A stretch of DNA of 7,640 bases from Flavobacterium sp. (GCF_003525665.1 NZ_DQDX01000036.1:24630-32269), one strand, 5' to 3'. Counted from the stretch's first letter, positions 1-6,328 are shown. The notes: generated by a model not told the origin, from the sequence alone. Program-made: numbers and translations.

Positions 1-59
1 TTTCACGAATTTTCACGAATTATTTTGAATTAAAATTTTAATTACACGAATTTCAACTT
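1..59. repeat. 10-bp direct repeats and AT palindrome at left edge
   Basis: The unit TTTCACGAAT occurs twice in exact tandem at 1-10 and 11-20. A weak third unit (6 of 10 bases) follows at 21-30, and a further related copy (ACACGAATTTC) lies at 45-55. A perfect 16-bp palindrome, AATTAAAATTTTAATT, sits at 28-43. The array may continue beyond the window. Motifs like CACGAATTTCACGAATT are ones I recall as dispersed intergenic repeats in flavobacteria. No gene is visible in 1-94. Confidence 0.6.
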
Positions 60-94
60 TGAAGAATAGATTTATTTGATCAAATTCTGGAAAT

Positions 95-127
95 AAAAAA
101 AAACTCGAAAATTACTTTCCGAGTTTT
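95..127 (-). terminator. Rho-independent terminator of the fabH-type gene
   Basis: Read on the minus strand, the arms AAAACTCG and CGAGTTTT (100-107 and 120-127) close a hairpin. The stem continues inward through one G-U and three A-U pairs to a GTAA loop of GNRA type. A run of nine T follows directly (plus-strand A-run 95-103). It begins 25 bases after the stop codon of the ketoacyl-ACP synthase gene, so it should end that transcript. Confidence 0.85.
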
Positions 128-151
128 GAATTTATATATTATTTTGAAAAA

Positions 152-1159
152 TTACCATTTAATAATGGCACTTGCCCAAGTAAATCCGCTACCGAAAGCA
201 GCTAAGACTAGTGTGTCGCCTTCTTTGATTTTCCCTTGTTCCCAAGCTTCGGTTAAAGCAATCGGAATGGAAGCTGCAGTTGTATTACCGTACTTTTGAA
301 TGTTGTTAAAAACCTGATCATCAGACAATTTAAACTTCTGCTGAATGAATTGTGAAATACGTAAATTGGCTTGATGTGGAACTAACATGTCAATGTCTGA
401 TACTTGCAAATTGTTGGCAGTCAATCCTTCCATAATAACTTCACTAAAACGAACCACGGCATTTTTAAATACAAACTGTCCGTTCATGTATGGAAAATAG
501 CTATCATCACTAGGATCGTTATCTGCAATAATATCGGTAACCCAACGATCGCCCATTCCTGGTGCTTTAACAATCAATTCTTCAGCATGTAATCCTTCTG
601 AATGTAAATGCGTTGATAAAATTCCTTTTGACAAATCTTCTTCTCTACTCAAGACAGCTGCACCTGCGCCATCACCAAAAATTACTGAAACGCCTCTACC
701 TCTATCGGTCATATCAAGACCTGTTGAATGTACTTCTGAACCAATAATTAAAATATTTTTATACATTCCGGTTTTAATATACTGATCGGCAACCGACAAA
801 GCATAAATAAATCCCGAACACTGATTTCTCACATCCAATGCTCCAACGGTTTTTAGACCCAAATCACGTTGTACCAAAACTCCTGGACCAGGAAAATAAT
901 AATCTGGACTTAAAGTCGCGAAAACAATAAAGTCGATGTCTTCTTTTGCAACACCAGATCTTTGTATAGCTATTTCGGCAGCTTTTACACCCATCGTTGT
1001 TGTGGTATCCTCACCACGAATGATATGGCGTCTTTCTTTAATTCCGGTTCGTTCTTGAATCCACTCGTCATTGGTATCCATTATTTTGGATAAATCATCA
1101 TTAGTAACCACATTTTCAGGAACATAAAATCCTAATCCCGATATTTTTGAATGAAACAT
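152..1159 (-). CDS. fabH: 3-oxoacyl-ACP synthase III (KASIII, FabH family)
   Basis: This cytosolic condensing enzyme of type II fatty acid synthesis classically joins an acyl-CoA primer to malonyl-ACP to give 3-oxoacyl-ACP. The 335-residue product has the usual family length and the complete Cys-His-Asn triad: Cys114 in RNQCSGF, His262 in PHQANLR and Asn292 in YGNTTAASIP. The N-terminal DEWIQERTGIKERR segment (31-44) and the glycine-rich FGDGAGAAVL (161-170) are typical. About 40 residues around 184-226 replace a shorter loop in E. coli FabH and are acidic. The ATG at 1159 is the natural start, with an AT-rich leader and a -7 box about 30 bases upstream. Its neighbours are a YegP-like gene upstream and a terminator downstream, not the plsX/rpmF genes that often accompany housekeeping fabH. 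It may therefore be a paralogue with a different primer preference. The family is certain; the exact substrate is not. Confidence 0.93.
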   Translation of the reverse strand: MFHSKISGLGFYVPENVVTNDDLSKIMDTNDEWIQERTGIKERRHIIRGEDTTTTMGVKAAEIAIQRSGVAKEDIDFIVFATLSPDYYFPGPGVLVQRDLGLKTVGALDVRNQCSGFIYALSVADQYIKTGMYKNILIIGSEVHSTGLDMTDRGRGVSVIFGDGAGAAVLSREEDLSKGILSTHLHSEGLHAEELIVKAPGMGDRWVTDIIADNDPSDDSYFPYMNGQFVFKNAVVRFSEVIMEGLTANNLQVSDIDMLVPHQANLRISQFIQQKFKLSDDQVFNNIQKYGNTTAASIPIALTEAWEQGKIKEGDTLVLAAFGSGFTWASAIIKW

Positions 1160-1188
1160 ATATTATATTTTTAGCAAAATTGACAGCA

Positions 1189-1196
1189 CAAATTTA
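1189..1196 (-). promoter_or_regulatory. Likely Bacteroidota -7 box for fabH
   Basis: On the minus strand this reads TAAATTTG, an exact match to the Bacteroidota -7 consensus TAnnTTTG, 29 bases before the start codon. A weak -33 candidate, TTTA, lies 22 bases further upstream (1219-1222) rather than the usual 19-21. Its place between the upstream terminator and the gene supports an independent promoter. A chance match in such AT-rich DNA is possible. Confidence 0.45.
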
Positions 1197-1270
1197 GTTA
1201 TCTTTTAAAAAATACGATTAAATATTGGCATAAATTTTTGATTTGTTAATTTAGAATGTAGTGTAAAAAT

Positions 1271-1300
1271 AAAAAAACCATCCTAATAAAGATGGTTTTT
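1271..1300 (-). terminator. Terminator after the YegP-like gene
   Basis: The arms AAAAACCATC (1273-1282) and GATGGTTTTT (1291-1300) form a perfect 10-bp stem with an 8-base loop. On the minus strand the hairpin runs into seven T, then ATTTTT. It begins 18 bases past the stop codon of the YegP-like gene and insulates it from fabH. The other strand also ends in five T and could terminate weakly. Confidence 0.85.
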
Positions 1301-1318
1301 GTAAGCTATTTTTAAATT

Positions 1319-1651
1319 TTATGCCGATTGATCGTCAACTGTTGCGTCTGCAGCATTTTTCTTAACTGATTCGATTCCGTTTTCTCTTGAAGCTACGCTT
1401 TCATACATTTCACTGTTTCCAATGATTTGACCGTTTCCAGCTTTTAGATTAAAATAAACTTGACCACTTTTAGCTTCAAGACGATCGTAACGAGCATCCT
1501 CTTGTGAATTTTTTCTAACTGATTCTATTCCGTTTTCGCAAGCAGCTTTGGTTGTATAACCTTCACTTGCAAGAATAGTTTGACCGTTTCCAGCTTTTAA
1601 ATTGAATTGAAATTCTCCGTTTTTACGAGTTGTAATTACAAATTTTCCCAT
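1319..1651 (-). CDS. yegP: YegP-family (DUF1508) two-repeat small protein
   Basis: This 110-residue soluble protein is built from two copies of the DUF1508 module. FNLKAGNGQ recurs at 16-24 and 67-75, and ENGIESV(R/K)KN recurs at 39-48 and 90-99, giving a 51-residue period. The length and two-repeat design equal those of E. coli YegP. The module forms a small alpha/beta fold; its biochemical role is not established, so none is assigned. The last ten residues are a short acidic tail outside the repeats. No signal peptide or membrane helix is present. The ATG at 1651 gives a complete first repeat (GKFVITTRKNGEFQF). No strong ribosome binding site is seen, only an A-rich leader. A hairpin terminator follows, so it is probably monocistronic. 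Confidence 0.9.
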   Translation of the reverse strand: MGKFVITTRKNGEFQFNLKAGNGQTILASEGYTTKAACENGIESVRKNSQEDARYDRLEAKSGQVYFNLKAGNGQIIGNSEMYESVASRENGIESVKKNAADATVDDQSA

Positions 1652-1765
1652 GTTGTATTTGTTTGATTGTTAATTGGATAATAAAATTAAGAAAACAATT
1701 TATAAGTAACAAATTAAATGAATTAAATCTACAAGATTTGTAAAACTGTGTGTGGATTATTTTAT

Positions 1766-1773
1766 TAGATTTG
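1766..1773 (+). promoter_or_regulatory. Possible -7 box for the small membrane-protein gene
   Basis: TAGATTTG matches the TAnnTTTG consensus exactly and lies 60 bases before the ATG of the 62-residue ORF. A TTTG sits upstream at 1737-1740, but 25 bases away, longer than the usual 19-21. It is the best candidate in the 182-base gap between the divergent YegP-like gene and this ORF. Confidence 0.3.
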
Positions 1774-1833
1774 TTGATGATGATTATCTAGAAGTGATTT
1801 GGAAATCGTTTCTATAAATAAAAGATAACTAAG

Positions 1834-2022
1834 ATGGAAGCTATTGAAAATATTTGTGTTGGGATTTTAATGATTATTTTTGGAATAGGTGTTATTATTT
1901 TTATGTCAAAAAGACCACCATCATACCCACTAACAAGTGTTAATATTTCAGGATATATAGCTGGTGTCACTTTTATTTTGTTAGGTATAATCTATATCTT
2001 TGATGAATTTCATATTTGGTAA
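1834..2022 (+). CDS. Small two-helix membrane protein, function unknown
   Basis: I do not recognise this 62-residue product. It has two clear hydrophobic segments, about residues 7-24 (rich in I, G, F) and 38-56 (GYIAGVTFILLGIIYIF). A short polar loop with SKRPPSYP joins them, and by the positive-inside rule it probably faces the cytoplasm. That predicts a hairpin inner-membrane protein with both ends outside. The ATG is preceded by AAGATAACTAAG, an A/G-rich leader without a clear Shine-Dalgarno. A second small ORF starts 23 bases after its stop on the same strand, so the two are probably co-transcribed. Membrane-type amino acid composition and clean ends support a real gene, but only comparison with related genomes could prove it. 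Confidence 0.6.
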   Translation: MEAIENICVGILMIIFGIGVIIFMSKRPPSYPLTSVNISGYIAGVTFILLGIIYIFDEFHIW

Positions 2023-2045
2023 TAATAAAGAATCAAGGAAGCAAA

Positions 2046-2180
2046 ATGAGAAAATTAGTTGAGTTTTTAATCTTATTTAGTACTATTACTACTATAATGG
2101 GATGTAGTAATTATAAATATCTATATGGATATGCAACTGAAGATTCTCAGCAAGCGCGAGCATCATGCTCGTGCCCATAA
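2046..2180 (+). CDS. Short lipoprotein-like ORF, probably 3'-truncated by repeat DNA
   Basis: This 44-residue ORF starts MRKLVEFLILF, continues through a short hydrophobic stretch and reaches IMGC at 17-20, which resembles a lipobox with Cys20 as the lipidation site. Met at -2 is unusual for a lipobox, and Glu6 interrupts the hydrophobic region. The predicted mature part is only 25 residues (CSNYKYLYGY and on). Its last codons, reading QARASCSCP, are written by the perfect-arm palindrome at 2154-2174. That sequence looks like inserted repeat DNA rather than protein-coding sequence. I infer the remnant of a longer lipoprotein gene whose 3' end was replaced; an intact micro-lipoprotein is the alternative. 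It follows the 62-residue membrane protein by 23 bases, likely in one transcript. Confidence 0.45.
   Translation: MRKLVEFLILFSTITTIMGCSNYKYLYGYATEDSQQARASCSCP
2154..2174. repeat. Palindrome at the end of the lipoprotein-like ORF
   Basis: CGAGCAT (2157-2163) and ATGCTCG (2165-2171) are perfect complementary arms around a single C. The pairing extends outward by a G-U and two G-C pairs. The GC content is far above the surrounding DNA. No T-run follows on either strand, so it is not a standard intrinsic terminator. It may mark one edge of the repeat-rich segment that extends to 2511. Confidence 0.65.
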
Positions 2181-2508
2181 AGAGATTAAAACAAAAAGTG
2201 TAAATTGATCAAAAAACATCTCTTCACTTTCCAAATTTCATTTTAAATTCCAAAACAGAATATCTTTTAAAAAATATAGTCGTATACCACGTAAAGCCTA
2301 TCCCGAAGCTTCGGGACTGATTGCAACGAAAAGCCCGGAAGTAAAACAACTTATTTTTCTTGCTGTAAAAAAGCGACCAACGGATCCCGAAGCTTCGGGA
2401 CTTTTTACAGCTTAGAAAAATTGTTGTTGTACTGAGGACTTGTAGTGGAAAGCAGGAAATAGCTTCTGATTAGTGGTCAGTATTCAGTGTTCAGTTTTTA
2501 GTATCCAG
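2181..2508. other. Gene-free repeat-rich stretch between convergent genes
   Basis: No credible coding region is seen here on either strand. 2181-2286 is plain AT-rich DNA with no motif I can support. 2287-2460 holds a composite structured repeat, and 2470-2511 a 7-bp tandem repeat. The stretch lies between the 3' ends of the small plus-strand pair and the minus-strand T9SS gene. It could serve as 3' untranslated region or transcription barrier for both. Neither gene has an ordinary hairpin plus T-run terminator here. Confidence 0.6.
2287..2460. repeat. Composite structured repeat with two identical palindromic hairpins
   Basis: The 19-base ATCCCGAAGCTTCGGGACT occurs twice exactly, at 2300-2318 and 2384-2402; each copy contains a perfect 16-bp palindrome. 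The second copy is the tip of a long foldback from 2340 to 2433. Its paired arms are GCTGTAAAAA/TTTTTACAGC (2362-2371, 2402-2411), ATTTTTCT/AGAAAAAT (2353-2360, 2414-2421) and AACAAC/GTTGTT (2345-2350, 2423-2428), then four more outer pairs. Two related modules flank it: TTGCAACGAAAAGCCCGGAA (2321-2340) and TTGTAGTGGAAAGCAGGAA (2440-2458). On the minus strand the second starts TATTTCCTGCTTTCC, a motif I recall as dispersed downstream of flavobacterial genes. The boundaries are approximate. Confidence 0.65.
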
Positions 2509-2511
2509 TTA
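2470..2511. repeat. Six-unit heptanucleotide tandem repeat (YYAGTNN)
   Basis: Six consecutive 7-base units fit YYAGTNN without any phase break, starting at 2470, 2477, 2484, 2491, 2498 and 2505. The best three are TCAGTAT, TCAGTGT and TCAGTTT. The last unit ends exactly at the stop codon of the T9SS gene (2509-2511 on the minus strand), so the array overlaps the gene end. Confidence 0.75.
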
Positions 2512-3771
2512 CTTTATAACTTTCACCGATTGTCTGCCTGTATTGGTGTGTAAGTTTAGAATGTAAACTCCTTTTGGATATGGGAAATCAAAGGTGTATC
2601 TTTTTGTTCCAGATGTGGTGATTTCTTCTGGTTTCCATTGTTTTATTAATTTTCCGTCTATTGAATATAATCCGAGAAGTAAATGATCTGTTCCAAGAAA
2701 ATCGATTTCTAAATTCAATTTATCTTTGATTGGATTTGGAGCAACTCTAACATTTAAAGGAATTCTGTCAGCTTCTTGAAAATCGCCATTGGACAAGGTA
2801 GTTGACATTTTATAGATGGTTGTTCCCGAAGCATAAGCGATGTCTCCAATGAAGAAAATTCTATTTAAATTACTTCCAATCGTGGTATTTGTCCATGTGT
2901 TTCCTCCATCCAAAGTTTGGTAAAATCCCGAATTGTGTCCGCCCATCCAACCTTGATTTTCAGTAACAAAACCGATAGCTTGAACATCAACGTCAGGAAA
3001 ATTTTTGCTGGTCCAAGTCGTTCCGCCATTGGTAGATTTTATCATTTTTCCCGAATTTGGTGCCACCGATTCTATAGAACCAAAAAACACATTGGGATTA
3101 CTGTCCAAAATTTGAAGTTTCCAAACGTATTCACCCGGAATTGTTCCGTTGTAAATTGTCGTCCAAGTTGTTCCGCCATTCGTAGTTTTTAAAATTACAG
3201 CACCTGAATTATTATTTCCAGCCACATATCCTGTATTTTCATCTACGAATAAAACTTCGACCAACGCATTGGCATAAGCACTCATATCGATGTATTGCCA
3301 CGTTGCGCCGCTATCGGTAGATTTTATGACATAAGCTGGGGAAAAATAGGCGCCACAACCATAAACGGTAGAAGTTCCTACGCAATCTAAACCACAAATT
3401 GCTTGTGGAATTGGTGTAATGTTGTTTACCAAAGTCCAATTGGTTCCGCCATCAATAGTTTTATAAAATTTATTATTTAGCGTTCCTAGAAAACCAATAT
3501 TGCTGTTTAGAAATTCTATATTTCTAAAATAATGATTGCTTCCTAAAGTTGCATTGTTGGCTTGAAGCGTCCAATTGGCACCGCCATCTGTAGTTTTATA
3601 AACAGCTGCAAATCCGCCATTGGCAGCCCAACCCAAATTTTCATTTAGAAAAAAAACATCGTCAAATCGTTGTCCGCCACCATTAGCAGGAATCGATGTT
3701 AACGGATTCCACGTGTATTGCGCCACTAAAATATTGGTAAACAATACTATCAAGAAAGTAATTTTTTTCAT
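2509..3771 (-). CDS. Secreted Asp-box beta-propeller protein with T9SS sorting domain
   Basis: This 420-residue protein starts with a Sec signal peptide (MKKITFLIVLFTNILVA, likely cut before Gln18). Six Asp-box motifs of the K-T-x-D-G-G-x-x-W-T type follow at 59, 104, 150, 195, 245 and 285. Their 40-50-residue spacing marks a Ycf48/sialidase/BNR-like propeller. A seventh half-blade (IYKMS at 319-323) could be closed by the N-terminal YTWNPL strand. Residues about 343-420 are a type A T9SS C-terminal domain: VAPNPIKDKLNLEID, YSIDGKLIKQW, then PKGVYILNLHTNTG and the final KVIK. The domain directs passage through the outer membrane and is normally cleaved. No catalytic site is recognisable, so it is more likely a binding or adhesive surface or secreted protein than an enzyme. 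It stands alone and runs divergently from the S9 peptidase gene. Confidence 0.9.
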   Translation of the reverse strand: MKKITFLIVLFTNILVAQYTWNPLTSIPANGGGQRFDDVFFLNENLGWAANGGFAAVYKTTDGGANWTLQANNATLGSNHYFRNIEFLNSNIGFLGTLNNKFYKTIDGGTNWTLVNNITPIPQAICGLDCVGTSTVYGCGAYFSPAYVIKSTDSGATWQYIDMSAYANALVEVLFVDENTGYVAGNNNSGAVILKTTNGGTTWTTIYNGTIPGEYVWKLQILDSNPNVFFGSIESVAPNSGKMIKSTNGGTTWTSKNFPDVDVQAIGFVTENQGWMGGHNSGFYQTLDGGNTWTNTTIGSNLNRIFFIGDIAYASGTTIYKMSTTLSNGDFQEADRIPLNVRVAPNPIKDKLNLEIDFLGTDHLLLGLYSIDGKLIKQWKPEEITTSGTKRYTFDFPYPKGVYILNLHTNTGRQSVKVIK

Positions 3772-3858
3772 TTCAATTTTTTTATAAAATTAGAAAAAAA
3801 TGAATTACAATGAACGACTACAATTTATTTTTTGAATTTAATTTTAACTAAAACTACC

Positions 3859-3889
3859 TTTAATATGTAACACAATTATAGTAATTTAG
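3859..3889 (+). promoter_or_regulatory. Candidate promoter of the S9 peptidase gene
   Basis: TAATTTAG at 3882-3889 matches the TAnnTTTG -7 box except for one base. TTTA at 3859-3862 lies 19 bases upstream, the usual distance for the -33 TTTG element, with one mismatch. The -7 box ends 30 bases before the ATG. The 148-base region is shared with the divergent T9SS gene. For that gene only a 7-of-8 box (minus strand TATAATTG, 3873-3880) without a -33 partner is visible. Confidence 0.35.
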
Positions 3890-3919
3890 ACCAATATTTT
3901 TTATTAAAACCAAACATCT

Positions 3920-6328
3920 ATGAAAATCAGAATTTTATCATTGTTTTTTATCGGTTTAGGATTTTCGAGTTTTGCGCAAGAGAATCTTAGTTATAAAAAG
4001 CCTTCGGCCGAAATTATGGCACTTGCCGATTATGAAAGAGCACCATCTGTAAGTATGGATTCTAAAAAAGAATACATGCTTTTGAGTTACAGAAATACCT
4101 ACAAAACTTTAGACGATTTAAATCAGACCGAAATGCGTTTGGGTGGATTGCGTATTAATCCGGTGACTAATATTTCTAGTACAGTTACGTATGTTAATAA
4201 TTTGAAAATTAGAAAAATTAGCGCTAAAAATGAAACTCAAGTTAGCGGATTACCAGCAAATGCTAAGATTTCGAATGTGGCTTGGTCAGAAAACGAAAAG
4301 AAAATTGCGTTTACCAACACTACCAATTCTGGAGTAGAACTTTGGATTATTGATGTGGCTTCTGCTGTTGCAAATAAAATAACATCTGATAATTTAAATG
4401 CTAATTTAGGAAGTCCGTTCAGTTGGATGAAAGACAATGAAACCTTATTAGTAAAAGTGTTGCCTAAAAACCGACCAGCATTAATTGATGAGAAAAAAGA
4501 TTTGCCAAAAGGACCAACAGTTTCTGTAAGTGATGGTTCTAAATCCCAAAATAGAACGTATCAAGATTTGCTGAAAAATAAATCGGATGAAGCTAATTTT
4601 GATGCATTAGTAACTTCTGAATTGTATAAAATCACTACTTCTGGAACAGCGACTTTATTTAAACCAGCTGATATTTATGCAGGAGAAAGTTTTTCGCCAG
4701 ACGGAAATTATTTGATGCTAACAACCATCCAAAAACCTTATTCTTACATCGTTCCTTTGAGCCGTTTTCCTCAAAAATCTGTAGTTTATGATTTGGCTGG
4801 AAAAGAAATCAAACAAGTAAACGAAGTTCCATTAACGGAAATTATGCCAAAAGGTTTTTCATCAGTTAGAACTGGAAAAAGAAGCATGAGTTGGAGAGCA
4901 GACAAAGCAGCAACTTTGGTTTATGTTGAAGCACTTGATGAAGGTGACCAAGCTAAAAAAGTAGATTACAGAGATGAAGTTTTTCAATGGAATGCGCCAT
5001 TTACTTCTGCTCCAACTTCTATGATGAAAACACAACAACGATTTGGTGGAATTAGTTGGGGTAATGACTCGTTTGCCATTGCTTATGATAGTTGGTATGA
5101 CACGAGAAATACCAAAACTTATTTATTAAATCCATCAAATCCTAACGAAGCTCCAAAAGTAATTTCGGATAGAAATTCTCAAGATATTTATTCTGATCCA
5201 GGGAATTTTGAAACCAAGAAAAATGAATTTGGAAGATACGTTATCGCAACCGAAAACGGAAATGCTTACTTAATTGGTGACGGAAATACAAAAGATGGTC
5301 AGTTTCCTTTTATTGATGAAATGAATTTGAAAACCTTAAAAACGAAACGACTTTACACTTCAAAAATCAAAGACAAAAAAGAAGATTTGATGTCGATTGA
5401 AGATTATAAGAAAGGCGAAGTTTTAGTAATGATTCAATCTAAAAATGATTATCCGAATTACTATTTTAGAAATATAAAATCGGGTAAATTGACGCCTATT
5501 ACTGCTTTTCAAAATCCGTTTGAAAGCATCAAAAATGTATATAAAGAAGTGATTAAGTACAAAAGAAAAGATGGTGTAGATTTATCGGGAACTTTGTATT
5601 TGCCTGCCAATTATGACCGAACTAAAAAAGAGAAATTACCTTTGTTAATTTGGGCTTATCCTGCCGAATTTAAAGACAAAAACTCGGCTGGACAAAGTGA
5701 TAAAAATCCGAATGAATTTACTTTTCCAAACTATGGTTCGTTTGTATATTGGGTAACTAAAGGTTATGCTGTTCTTGACGATGCGTCGTTTCCAATCATT
5801 GGTGAAGGAACAACAGAACCAAATGATACTTTTATCACGCAATTAGTTGATGATGCTGAAGCTGCGATAAATGCTGTAGATAATTTAGGATACATCAATC
5901 GTAAAAAAGTGGCTGTTGGCGGACATTCGTATGGTGCATTTATGACGGCAAATTTACTTACGCATTCTAATTTATTTGCGTGCGGAATTGCAAGAAGTGG
6001 TGCCTACAACAGAACTTTAACTCCTTTCGGATTTCAAAGTGAGCAACGTAATTATTGGGATGTTCCAGCCATTTACAACGGAATGTCGCCTTTTATGAAT
6101 GCCGATAAAATGAAAACGCCTTTACTATTAGTTCACGGTGAAGCCGATAATAATCCGGGAACTTTTACTTTGCAAACTGAGCGTTATTTTCAGGCATTGA
6201 AAAACTTAGGAGCGCCAACAAGAATGGTGATTTTACCAAAAGAATCACATGGTTATGCTGCTAAAGAAAACATTTTGCACTTGCTTTGGGAACAAGATCA
6301 GTTTTTAGAGAAGTATTTGAAGAACTAA
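3920..6328 (+). CDS. Exported S9 family serine peptidase, glutamyl endopeptidase-like (S9D)
   Basis: The 802-residue precursor has a signal peptide ending FSSFA, with likely cleavage before Gln20, so the enzyme is probably periplasmic or beyond. Residues about 50-530 look like the N-terminal beta-propeller that restricts substrate access in prolyl-oligopeptidase-family enzymes (for example NVAWSENEKKIAFTN, GESFSPDGNYLMLTT). Residues about 545-802 form the alpha/beta-hydrolase domain. Its triad is Ser670 in GGHSYGAFMTANLL, Asp743 in HGEADNNPGT and His777 in ESHGYAAKE. The FACGIARSGAYNRTLTPFGF stretch and the DNNPGT motif closely resemble plant chloroplast glutamyl endopeptidase (CGEP, MEROPS S9D) as I remember it. 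I therefore infer cleavage after Glu rather than Pro; specificity cannot be proven from sequence. The ATG at 3920 is chosen because it begins the signal peptide. All three catalytic residues are present and no frameshift is seen. The gene ends at a heptanucleotide repeat and a convergent terminator. Confidence 0.93.
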   Translation: MKIRILSLFFIGLGFSSFAQENLSYKKPSAEIMALADYERAPSVSMDSKKEYMLLSYRNTYKTLDDLNQTEMRLGGLRINPVTNISSTVTYVNNLKIRKISAKNETQVSGLPANAKISNVAWSENEKKIAFTNTTNSGVELWIIDVASAVANKITSDNLNANLGSPFSWMKDNETLLVKVLPKNRPALIDEKKDLPKGPTVSVSDGSKSQNRTYQDLLKNKSDEANFDALVTSELYKITTSGTATLFKPADIYAGESFSPDGNYLMLTTIQKPYSYIVPLSRFPQKSVVYDLAGKEIKQVNEVPLTEIMPKGFSSVRTGKRSMSWRADKAATLVYVEALDEGDQAKKVDYRDEVFQWNAPFTSAPTSMMKTQQRFGGISWGNDSFAIAYDSWYDTRNTKTYLLNPSNPNEAPKVISDRNSQDIYSDPGNFETKKNEFGRYVIATENGNAYLIGDGNTKDGQFPFIDEMNLKTLKTKRLYTSKIKDKKEDLMSIEDYKKGEVLVMIQSKNDYPNYYFRNIKSGKLTPITAFQNPFESIKNVYKEVIKYKRKDGVDLSGTLYLPANYDRTKKEKLPLLIWAYPAEFKDKNSAGQSDKNPNEFTFPNYGSFVYWVTKGYAVLDDASFPIIGEGTTEPNDTFITQLVDDAEAAINAVDNLGYINRKKVAVGGHSYGAFMTANLLTHSNLFACGIARSGAYNRTLTPFGFQSEQRNYWDVPAIYNGMSPFMNADKMKTPLLLVHGEADNNPGTFTLQTERYFQALKNLGAPTRMVILPKESHGYAAKENILHLLWEQDQFLEKYLKN

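Noticed and set aside
404..592. Plus-strand ORF of 62 codons
   Set aside because: It lies wholly inside the minus-strand fabH gene, whose triad and length are intact; its translation has no recognisable features.
1319..1651. DNA repeat inside the YegP-like gene as a recent duplication
   Set aside because: The repeat corresponds to the known two-module architecture of the DUF1508 family, so it is ancient protein structure rather than a new tandem duplication.
2154..2174. Palindrome as an intrinsic terminator of the small plus-strand genes
   Set aside because: No T-run follows on either strand, so it lacks the second half of an intrinsic terminator.
2300..2402. Two exact 19-bp repeats with a spacer, as in a minimal CRISPR array
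   Set aside because: The repeat is itself a full palindrome, there are only two copies, the 65-base intervening sequence is part of a foldback around the second copy, and no cas gene is present.
2340..2433. Inverted arms as the terminal repeats of an insertion sequence
   Set aside because: Only about 30 bases lie between the innermost arms, with no transposase or remnant and no flanking target duplication that I can see. It is a foldback, not an IS.
2917..3192. Plus-strand ORF of 91 codons
   Set aside because: It is an antisense shadow of the Asp-box propeller gene; the repeated GG-x-x-W codons on the other strand keep stops away.
4237..4437. Minus-strand ORFs within the S9 peptidase gene (also 5645-5842)
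   Set aside because: They are opposite-strand readings of an intact, well-conserved peptidase gene, with no leader or promoter of their own.
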